From contig LWRO01000024.1 of NCBI GenBank assembly GCA_001657325.1, positions 1-64,000 of the forward strand: a DNA stretch of 64,000 nt. The letters run 5' to 3'. This DNA comes from Geitlerinema sp. BBD 1991-9. GTDB lineage: Bacteria > Cyanobacteriota > Cyanobacteriia > Cyanobacteriales > Geitlerinemataceae. This document shows positions 48,474-55,285 of this stretch, piece by piece. Position 1 is the stretch's first letter; each line of letters begins with the position of its first letter. The notes under the pieces were generated by a model. The model searched no databases. It had not been told where the DNA came from and saw only the letters and a list, made by a program, of their open reading frames with translations. The translations under genes were made by a program, and so were the position numbers.

Positions 48474-49124
48474 ATGAAACTGCATTTCGACACGCCCAAC
48501 GATGACGTTCGCATTGAAATCGTCCCGTTGATCGACGTTATTTTTTGTATTTTGACGTTCTTTATTCTCGGGGCAGTGGGATTGAGTCGCCAGCAAGCGA
48601 TTTCTCAGAACCTACCGCAAGCGAGTACCGGTGAAGCTCAAGCACTCGAGCGAGTTCAGGTTAGGATCGATGCCTGGGGGCGAATTTCAGTCGATGGCGA
48701 TCCTGTGACTTTTGACGAACTGCCACAACGCCTCGAAGCCTATTTACGACGCAAACCCAACGGTTCGATCGTGGTGGATGGCGATCCGCTGGCGCGATAC
48801 GACCGGGTGTTACAAGTCTTCGACGTTCTTCGCACGGTGGGGGGAACGCGCGTCTCGTTGGGCATTCGGCCCAGTCAAATCGATCCGGTGGAACGCAACC
48901 GACGCAACAATCCGTTCGATCGAGAAATTCCGGGTTCTCCCGCTCCTTCACCGGGCGTGTTTCCGTTTCCCACGGCACCCGAGACGAATGGCGGCGCTCC
49001 ACTCGATCGAACCCCTTCGGATGGGGAATCGATCGTTCCTGAGGAATTGGACGATGGAACGTTCGATCGAGAAAGTTCTGATGAAGATTTCAACGGGGAA
49101 TCGATCGTCCCTGACGAACCCTAA
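48474..49124 (+). CDS. exbD: ExbD/TolR family protein
   Basis: 216 residues from ATG 48474 (MKLHFDTPNDDVRIEIVPLID), the usual family start. The frame is open from 48372, overlapping exbB, and that longer form would add a second membrane helix, which is atypical. The channel Asp is in VPLIDVIFCILTFFIL. The periplasmic domain spans about 60-145. The last 65 residues are Pro/Asp/Glu-rich, with two copies of GESIVP and a net negative charge, probably disordered. It partners with the ExbB upstream. Confidence 0.85.
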   Translation: MKLHFDTPNDDVRIEIVPLIDVIFCILTFFILGAVGLSRQQAISQNLPQASTGEAQALERVQVRIDAWGRISVDGDPVTFDELPQRLEAYLRRKPNGSIVVDGDPLARYDRVLQVFDVLRTVGGTRVSLGIRPSQIDPVERNRRNNPFDREIPGSPAPSPGVFPFPTAPETNGGAPLDRTPSDGESIVPEELDDGTFDRESSDEDFNGESIVPDEP

Positions 49125-49351
49125 TGCTGAGAGTCACCCAGATAAGCCCGAGATCGCCGTTTTCGGGGTTTTTCGATCGTTATAAGTGACGCTTTCTCAA
49201 CCGTCGCACGGAAATGGTTCTCCTCTCCCTGAAGCCCGAGACTGCGAAAATCGTATCGAGATCGACGAAATTGCGTGTTATCGGGATTTGCCAATCGAGC
49301 AGTGAAAGAAAAACTAGGGACGTACTTTTTGAAGTTGAGAGGACACTCATC

Positions 49352-49990
49352 GTGTTGGAAACGTTAATTTGGAGTCTACTGGTTGGTAGTCTGGGAATAG
49401 AAAGTGTGATGGCGGCATACTGGATACAGTCGAAACAGACCGAGATCGCGCGACAACAGGAAGAGGAGGACGAGTTTTTGGTGCAATACGACTCCCAAGA
49501 CGGACGTTTGGACGTCGAACCTTCGACCAACGGTTCGGAAGTTCCCAATCCGTTTGAGAGCTTTGAGGATCTGCCTCGGGATTGGCGTTTGTCGGGATGG
49601 GAATATAAGATTATTCGATCGAGCCGAGATATTTTTCGCGATCCGGCGATCTTGCAGCGGGTGCGTGAAGAGGAAGCAGAAGCTGGATGGATTTTGTTGG
49701 AGAAACTCGACGATCGACGATTGCGCTTCAAACGTTCGATCTCGCTCGGCCAGGTGATTCCGCTCGATCGATTGCGTTTCGATCCCTACCGCTCTCACAT
49801 CAAGGCGGGAGGCGATTTCTGGAACCTGTTCGGTGCGGTTGTGGCATTATTGGTTTTGACGTTACCCGCTTATCTGGGTTATCAACTCGTGGCAACGACT
49901 CTCTACAAAAGTCGATCGATTCCGGCGTCGAATTCCACATTTCCGACGATGCCGACATCACCTATGCCCGATTCGCCCCCGGCACCGTAA
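49352..49990 (+). CDS. Two-membrane-segment protein next to exbBD, unknown function
   Basis: 212 residues from GTG 49352 with GAGAGGA at a suitable distance; the frame is open to 49214 but earlier starts lack support. One membrane helix at 3-25, a cytoplasmic acidic linker, a 50-residue soluble block (WRLSGWEYKIIRSSRDIFRD and ILLEKLDDRRLRFKR) reminiscent of a cyanobacterial 'WEYK' domain, a second helix at about 160-182 and a Pro/Ser-rich tail. It may be a third part of the exbBD unit. No TonB-like motif is clear. Confidence 0.65.
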   Translation: MLETLIWSLLVGSLGIESVMAAYWIQSKQTEIARQQEEEDEFLVQYDSQDGRLDVEPSTNGSEVPNPFESFEDLPRDWRLSGWEYKIIRSSRDIFRDPAILQRVREEEAEAGWILLEKLDDRRLRFKRSISLGQVIPLDRLRFDPYRSHIKAGGDFWNLFGAVVALLVLTLPAYLGYQLVATTLYKSRSIPASNSTFPTMPTSPMPDSPPAP

Positions 49991-50072
49991 CAAAGTTCTG
50001 TTCGTTTGAAATCGGGTTGGGTTGACAATCTTGCAGTCGATGGGTTTAAGTAAAAGCGTTTAAAAAAGTCTA

Positions 50073-51077
50073 TTGAATCCATTGTTCGCTGTGAAGAATC
50101 AAGATAGTGGAAACTTCGATCGACGCGATCTTTCGACTTTAGAATTTGACAAATACCATCGGATCGATCGGGTCGATATTCGAGATTTGACCCCTCTAGA
50201 ATTTTTCGATCGATACCGAAAACCCGGCTTGCCAGTTATCTTACTCGGACTCGTTAACGAACCGGATTGGAGTCTCGATTATCTCTGCAAACAGCTTGGA
50301 GATCGAGAATTTTTATGTCGGTTTTACGGTCGAGATCGACAATCGATCGACAAACGACAATGGGACAGTATCGGCAGCGGGATTGAGGTACGACCCATGC
50401 TGTTTTCGCAATATGCTGAATTGATTCGATCGGGAGAAGCGCATCGCAACGATATTTATATGGCAAAATGCCCGATTCGAGACACACCTTTAGCGAGCGC
50501 GAAATCGCTACAGAGCTGGGGCGAGCGATTGGGATTCGATCGATCGGCCAGTGGCTTAAATTTCTGGATCGGTCCCGGCGGACACGTCGAAAGCTTACAT
50601 TACGATACGTTTGACGGGACTCTCGCACAACTCCACGGAAGCAAACGTCTCGTCTTGTTTCCACCTTCACAACTCAATAATCTCTATCCGTTTCCGCTCC
50701 TCAAACATTTAACGTGTGGCTTAAAACTGAGATCGTGGTTCAGTCAAGTTTATCCCGATCGACCCGATTTTGAAGCGTTTCCTCATCTCCAAGAAGCTTT
50801 AAAATACCGTTGCGAAGTTATTTTACAACCTGGGGAAGTGTTATATATTCCCGCTGGATGGTGGCACGAAGTGACCGCATTAGGAAACGAACTCGTCTGT
50901 TCCGTTAATCGTTTTTGGCGAGTCTCGCCCCCTTTAAGAACGCTGTTACAATGGAGTGCGTGGCGCACCTATTTGGGAATTGCGCTGTCGATGCCTTATA
51001 TGCTTTCTCAACTCGCTCTAGCCAGCTTAAAACCCAATCGTAAAGAATCGATCGAAAAAATCATGCGGATGTTTTGA
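50073..51077 (+). CDS. Cupin-like (JmjC-type) Fe(II)/2-oxoglutarate dioxygenase-like protein
   Basis: 334 residues from TTG 50073 (a GTG at 50091 is also possible). The iron site HxD is in ESLHYDTFDG and the distal His in PAGWWHEVTAL. GPGGHVE before the first His and the LFPPSQ turn after it are typical of the cupin_8/JmjC group. Family members hydroxylate proteins or RNA-binding partners. A hydrophobic C-terminal helix (ALSMPYMLSQLALASL) may touch a membrane. No obvious substrate is nearby. Confidence 0.82.
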   Translation: MNPLFAVKNQDSGNFDRRDLSTLEFDKYHRIDRVDIRDLTPLEFFDRYRKPGLPVILLGLVNEPDWSLDYLCKQLGDREFLCRFYGRDRQSIDKRQWDSIGSGIEVRPMLFSQYAELIRSGEAHRNDIYMAKCPIRDTPLASAKSLQSWGERLGFDRSASGLNFWIGPGGHVESLHYDTFDGTLAQLHGSKRLVLFPPSQLNNLYPFPLLKHLTCGLKLRSWFSQVYPDRPDFEAFPHLQEALKYRCEVILQPGEVLYIPAGWWHEVTALGNELVCSVNRFWRVSPPLRTLLQWSAWRTYLGIALSMPYMLSQLALASLKPNRKESIEKIMRMF

Positions 51078-51220
51078 TATAGAGTTTATCGATCTGAGTT
51101 CGCCAATTCAAAAATGAAACACAACACCGGCGGGTTTATGAATAAAGGCTCATCGGCTAGACTTCGATCTTTCACGAATAACGACCTCACTGAAAATCGA
51201 CCCAATGAACTATCACCATC

Positions 51221-51280
51221 AGGTGCATCTCACTTTTGCGATCGGAACTCCATCCATCCTCCTCTGGCTAAGGGGAGGTG
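51221..51280. mobile_element. Truncated copy of the 43253 MITE
   Basis: About 60 bases, starting AGGTGCATCTCACTTTTGCG and ending GGCTAAGGGGAGGTG, match the reverse complement of 43291-43353 with scattered differences. The other terminus is missing. It lies upstream of an IS30 remnant. Confidence 0.75.
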
Positions 51281-51303
51281 TCAAACGTCTAGCCGAACGT
51301 TTA

Positions 51304-51496
51304 AAGCCATCAATCAAGTTAGCCTAGAAAAATTTTCACGCCTTCCTCAATCTCAGCGAAAGACCCTAATATTTGATAACGATAAAGAATTTATCGATCG
51401 AGAAGAACTTGCTCAAAACCTCAGGCAGACTGCTATTTTGCCAATCCTTATTATTCTTGGGAACGCGGACTCAACGAACAGATAAATAGAGGGTCT
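51304..51496 (+). pseudogene. IS30-family transposase fragment, frameshifted
   Basis: The frame opened at 51114 carries KFSRLPQSQRKTLIFDNDKEF, the DDE-region motif of IS30 (normally TFDNGKEF). At about 51428 the homology moves one frame on: DCYFANPYYSWERGLNEQIN, the next IS30 block with its catalytic Glu region. The N-terminal two thirds and the end are gone. It is a relic. Confidence 0.8.
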
Positions 51497-51531
51497 TCTG
51501 AGTTTGAGGTGATAAGCTGATTTTATACCCA

Positions 51532-51559
51532 GTAGGGGCGAACGGCCGTTCGCCCCTAC
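51532..51559. repeat. 28-bp perfect palindrome
   Basis: Arms GTAGGGGCGAACGG and CCGTTCGCCCCTAC, 14 bp each with no spacer. This sequence type is widely dispersed in cyanobacterial genomes. It lies in the gap between the JmjC gene and the GT2 genes. Confidence 0.9.
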
Positions 51560-51627
51560 CCAAATCTTGTATTCAGTTCAACAAATTACACTGTAATCTT
51601 AGGAGACCCTAAATGGAATACTTTGAC

Positions 51628-51651
51628 AATTTGTACCCAAGGGTACAAATT
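51628..51651. repeat. Inverted repeat with 11-bp arms
   Basis: AATTTGTACCC, two bases, GGGTACAAATT. A hairpin or operator. It is followed at 51782-51809 by a 14-bp tandem repeat (AACTTGAATTGGCA/G). The 51613-51909 frame covering this is not credible as a gene. Confidence 0.6.
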
Positions 51652-51823
51652 TCAAAATCTGGCCACCAGAAGTGTTTCAAAAAGGGGTTGATTGAGTCAA
51701 CGATCGTCCCCGAAAATCTCTTGACTATCGAACACCTTCTGAAGTATTTTATAGTCAGAGATCGGAGACCGTTACATTTCAAACTTGAATTGGCAAACTT
51801 GAATTGGCGAACTAAAATTAGCG

Positions 51824-52753
51824 CTACGATACAGATTGCCGTGCTTTTGCCTCCGATGTCTGCTGCTTGTTCAAGTGTCCGCCGAATTTTTGTAACTCAT
51901 ACAGTTTGACACCAATATGATATTCGTACTGACTTAACAAGCGACCGTAAATATATCCTGCTCGTCCGTCCAAAAAGCCCAGCCGAAACACGTAAAATAA
52001 CAGGAATCGCAAAAACGGTTTAAAGGGAAGGCGAACCCAGATTTTCTTCAAAAACCGCTTGCGCTGAACCGAATCCCCGAACAAGTTCGCGCCGATAGTT
52101 CCCGATTCTCCTTTCCCGAGCAACAGGTTGTAATAAACGCGGGCTTCCCAGTTCGAGTAACGATTGTGACGGGCTAACCAGTGGTAAATATCGCGAAAAT
52201 CGATATGTAGCATATCGTTTTTCAGATAACCTGCCTGACTGGGTAAAACCACGTGTTCGTGAACTTCGTTATCCCCTGTATTCGGAACGTCTTCTGTGTG
52301 CAAATTTTCGTAGCGCCCGAGTTTATGTTTGAACAAGCGTAAATTCCAATCGGGATATTTTCCACCGTGACGAATCCATTTGCCGAGAAAGAACACGCGA
52401 CGGTTGAGATAATAGCCATCACATTGGTTTTGTCGGATAACTTCGTCAATTTCGTCCCAAAGTTCCGGTGTAATGCGTTCGTCACAATCGACGATTAACA
52501 CCCATTCGTGACTGAACGGTAAGTTATCGAGCGACCAATTTTTCTTTTTCGGCCAGCCACCGTTAAAGTGAAATTGCACGACTTTCGCGCCGTAGCTTTC
52601 AGAAATTTCACAACTTCGATCCTCACTTTGAGAATCGACAACAAACACCTCATCGGCTCTAGAAACGCTTTCCAGGCAAGCGGGAAGGTTCGCTTCCTCG
52701 TTTTTAGCCGGAATGAGAACGGAAATGGGAACTTTCTGGCTCGGTGAAGACAT
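51824..52753 (-). CDS. Glycosyltransferase family 2 (WaaE/KdtX-type)
   Basis: 309 residues. GT-A fold with SVLIPAKNEEANLPACLESV, EVFVVDSQSEDRS and the metal DxD-like VDCDERITPELWDE. The segment RHGGKYPDWNLRLFK is typical of the WaaE/KdtX group that adds a hexose to lipopolysaccharide core or related glycans. The C-terminal part has one hydrophobic stretch (FKPFLRFLLFYVFRLGF) that may bind the inner membrane. It follows the GT2 gene upstream by 60 bases on the same strand. Confidence 0.9.
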   Translation of the reverse strand: MSSPSQKVPISVLIPAKNEEANLPACLESVSRADEVFVVDSQSEDRSCEISESYGAKVVQFHFNGGWPKKKNWSLDNLPFSHEWVLIVDCDERITPELWDEIDEVIRQNQCDGYYLNRRVFFLGKWIRHGGKYPDWNLRLFKHKLGRYENLHTEDVPNTGDNEVHEHVVLPSQAGYLKNDMLHIDFRDIYHWLARHNRYSNWEARVYYNLLLGKGESGTIGANLFGDSVQRKRFLKKIWVRLPFKPFLRFLLFYVFRLGFLDGRAGYIYGRLLSQYEYHIGVKLYELQKFGGHLNKQQTSEAKARQSVS

Positions 52754-52813
52754 CAGCTTACCAACACATAGGTCAAAGGGTCATTTCAATGTGGAGATGG
52801 GGTAGAACGGCAT

Positions 52814-53767
52814 TTATCGAGATGGCTGTGAAGGCGACAGCATTCCCTGAATGGCATGAAGTAGATAGCCGATCTGACCGTAGGCATATACTAGATTATC
52901 AAAGCGGCGAGCTGGATCTCGGGCATATTTTACAGATTTGTAAAGCCCTCGGAGAATGCGCTCGCCACCCCGGAACAGCTGTGGAAAACCTGCGTTACCC
53001 GACAGTTGCTCGCGATAGCACTCGCTGATGCCTTGCCACCAACCGCGTCGCATAAACCAAGAACGATTGACCCGCTCGGGGGCGACGTTATGCGCGACCA
53101 GGGCATCGGGAAGGTAGGCAACTTCCCAACCGAGTTGGAGTGCCTTTTCGGTCATGTACAGTTCTTCGTTAGAGAGGAGCTTTTTTCCGACACGTCCGAG
53201 GTTGGGGTCGAATCCGCCAATTTGTTGGAGAAATTCGCGACGGATGGAGTAGTTGAGACCGCGGGGCGTGAGACCGGGTTGTGTGATTGAAACGACCTCG
53301 TCACCGAGATTGTAGAGTCCGAGTGCGCCCGCCATTTCGTCCGATAGCCAAGGCGGAGCGGTGATACCTGGCGGCCAAATCAGTGTGACTTTGCCCCCAG
53401 CAACGGCAAGTTTATCGTTCGCTTCGTAGGCGCAGTCGAGCTGTTTGAGCCAGGTGGGACTGGCTTCAGCGTCGTCGTCGAGGTAGGCGAGGATGGGAGC
53501 GGTGGTTTCTTGGAAGCCCCGGTTCCGCGCGATGGAGAGTCCGAGGGTCGGTTCCCAGACGTAGCGCAGGCGGGGATGGGGCATCCGAGCTTCGACAACG
53601 GCTTTGGTATTGTCGGTGGAGCCGTTATCGACAACGATAATGTCGTAGTCCTCGAAGTCTTGTTGGTTGAGTAGACTGTCAACGGCCGCGCCGAGGTAGG
53701 TGTCGCGGTTGTGGGTGCAGATGATTGCGGAAATTTTGGGGTCGGACATAGAAGCCTCGATCGCCAC
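52814..53767 (-). CDS. Glycosyltransferase family 2
   Basis: 317 residues; Met 7 (53749) is an alternative start. SAIICTHNRDTYLGAAVDSL, VVDNGSTDNT and LAYLDDDAEAS (DxD) define a GT-A enzyme, and GGFDPNLGRVGKKLLSNEE fits the acceptor-side motif of exopolysaccharide transferases. The sugar is not predictable. It is first in a two-gene unit with the WaaE-type gene and is preceded by an 11-bp iteron array at 53820-53852. Confidence 0.9.
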   Translation of the reverse strand: MAIEASMSDPKISAIICTHNRDTYLGAAVDSLLNQQDFEDYDIIVVDNGSTDNTKAVVEARMPHPRLRYVWEPTLGLSIARNRGFQETTAPILAYLDDDAEASPTWLKQLDCAYEANDKLAVAGGKVTLIWPPGITAPPWLSDEMAGALGLYNLGDEVVSITQPGLTPRGLNYSIRREFLQQIGGFDPNLGRVGKKLLSNEELYMTEKALQLGWEVAYLPDALVAHNVAPERVNRSWFMRRGWWQGISECYREQLSGNAGFPQLFRGGERILRGLYKSVKYARDPARRFDNLVYAYGQIGYLLHAIQGMLSPSQPSR

Positions 53768-53819
53768 AGGCTGTGTCTGTTATAGCCCATCAGGCAGCAG
53801 TTGTGATGGTTTACAGTAT

Positions 53820-53852
53820 TTAAAGACTCAATAAAGATTCGATAAAGACTTG
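53820..53852. repeat. Three 11-bp imperfect tandem repeats upstream of the GT2 gene
   Basis: TTAAAGACTCA, ATAAAGATTCG and ATAAAGACTTG follow one another, one helical turn apart, 53 bases before the GT2 start (minus strand). A GTTTACAGTA motif just outside is reminiscent of an RpaB-type half-site. A regulator-binding array is possible. Confidence 0.45.
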
Positions 53853-53921
53853 ATCGAATCCTGAAAAAAGTCGATCGAGCGTTGACTCGATCGAGATCTG
53901 GTCCTCAGATTGTCTCAATCC

Positions 53922-53950
53922 AAAAAATCCCCCTGGCAATGCCAAGGGGA
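53922..53950 (-). terminator. Terminator of the first 71-residue gene
   Basis: On the minus strand TCCCCTTGGCA pairs with TGCCAGGGGGA, then TTTTTT. It ends the unit at 53993-54208. Confidence 0.85.
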
Positions 53951-53992
53951 GAACATGAGGATATCGAGTCAGAGTTTAGAAGTCTCGAGTTC

Positions 53993-54208
53993 TTACGCCA
54001 AGCAAAGGTCATTCGCAATTCGTACTCGCCCGCGCAATACCGAACGCAGGAGGCGGTTAGCCGAGCGACGGTCTTCTTCATTCAAGCTGTCATCGAGTGT
54101 AGCGGCCATGAGTCCGTAGCGATCGGCCAACGTTAAGCACCCTGTTTCTGTCACAGCAGCGAGAATTTCAGAAATTGCACCGGGGAGGAGTTGAACTTGG
54201 GGAAACAT
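53993..54208 (-). CDS. 71-residue protein, tandem paralogue 1, unknown function
   Basis: Starts at MFPQVQLLPGAI; the longer frame to 54394 is upstream sequence, not protein. Conserved with its neighbour: ETGCLTLADRYGLMAATLDD and EEDRRSANRLLRSVLRGRV. Soluble, mostly helical. I recall similar short cyanobacterial proteins but no function. Its own promoter-like upstream segment and terminator repeat those of the paralogue 441 bases away. Confidence 0.75.
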   Translation of the reverse strand: MFPQVQLLPGAISEILAAVTETGCLTLADRYGLMAATLDDSLNEEDRRSANRLLRSVLRGRVRIANDLCLA

Positions 54209-54352
54209 CGCATTGGTCTGAACTCGATACTTTGAGTATCTCCCCAAATCATTGAAATTACGGTGATGTGCTATGCCTCTCCTCCGTGATAATCCTAGTG
54301 TTTTGGGGTGACTGGAGAGAGACCGTGTTGGTGATTTCGATCGCATTTGCAA

Positions 54353-54380
54353 CAAAAACCCCCTGTCGTCACACAGGGGG
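54353..54380 (-). terminator. Terminator of the second 71-residue gene
   Basis: Minus strand: CCCCCTGT pairs with ACAGGGGG, followed by TTTTTG. It separates the two tandem paralogues, so each gene is an independent transcript. Confidence 0.85.
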
Positions 54381-54433
54381 AAGCTGAGGAACATCGCGTT
54401 AAAGGAAGAAATCTACAGGTCTTGAGTATCGAG

Positions 54434-54649
54434 TCAGCCCCCAGCAAGCTCGTCTACAACTTGCACGCGCCCACGCAGAACGGCTCTTAGGAGTCGGTTG
54501 GCGGAACGACGGTCTTCTTCGTCGAGGCTATCATCGAGGGTAGCCGCCATCAGCCCGTAGCGGTCAGTTAAAGTCAAGCATCCCGTTTCGGTGACTGAAG
54601 CGAGGATGTCAGAGATCGCACCAGGAAGGAGTTGGAGTTGAGGGAACAT
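54434..54649 (-). CDS. 71-residue protein, tandem paralogue 2, unknown function
   Basis: MFPQLQLLPGAI, then ETGCLTLTDRYGLMAATLDD and EEDRRSANRLLRAVLRGRV: about 80% identical to the protein at 53993-54208 and the same length. The upstream segments share a CTGAACTCGAT...AGTATCTC phrase (plus strand). The duplication unit is 441 bp and includes promoter, gene and terminator. The C-terminal residues differ (VVDELAGG against IANDLCLA). Confidence 0.75.
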   Translation of the reverse strand: MFPQLQLLPGAISDILASVTETGCLTLTDRYGLMAATLDDSLDEEDRRSANRLLRAVLRGRVQVVDELAGG

Positions 54650-55285
54650 AACGCTGGGCTGAACTCGATGGTTTCAGTATCTCTCTGGCCTCGAGAAAAT
54701 GCGGTGATTTACTCCGCGACACTCAGTAATTCTTGCGTGAATATACGGTGACAGCGTTTACTGCGGTATGGTGATGTGGAATAGGGGAGGGTTGTGATTT
54801 CGATCGCTCATCGATGGAGGATGTGACCACTGGGGCAATCAAATGCTGGGGAATCGATCGAAACTGGATTGAGAGTCATATCTTACTGTCATATTTTTAG
54901 AGCGTATTTTTAAATATCTATAAAAGAATGATTCGAGCGAAAACTCAAGGAAGACAAGTGGTTTTACGGGAGCGTAGTCTGGGATGAATTACGATCGCAT
55001 CGATATCAGATGGCTCAAAATTCCGATCTGCCAACAATCAACCCGCCTTACATTATGTCAAAAAACAGTTGAAGTCTGAATGTCTAAATATATCAACGCC
55101 GATTCAAAAATCACATCTCTGTTTCACGAACACAAATTGACTGAAATCGAAATGAAAACCGTCTCAAGAAAATTTCAATCGACTGTAGTTTCCCCAATCG
55201 ACATTTTTACTAACAGATAAGCTTCCTATTTTATCCACAAAAAACAGACATTCAAAAAGATCGAGTTCGACAGGTTAGTTTAACT
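54650..55285. other. Intergenic region upstream of the TPR-GT61 cluster
   Basis: 636 bases. No coding sequence is supported. TATAAAAG near 54920 is a possible -10 box. Composition falls to the AT-rich level of the cluster from about 54880. Confidence 0.4.

Noticed and set aside
51613-51909. 98-codon frame
   Set aside because: It runs over an 11-bp inverted repeat and a 14-bp tandem repeat and then overlaps the GT2 gene in antisense.
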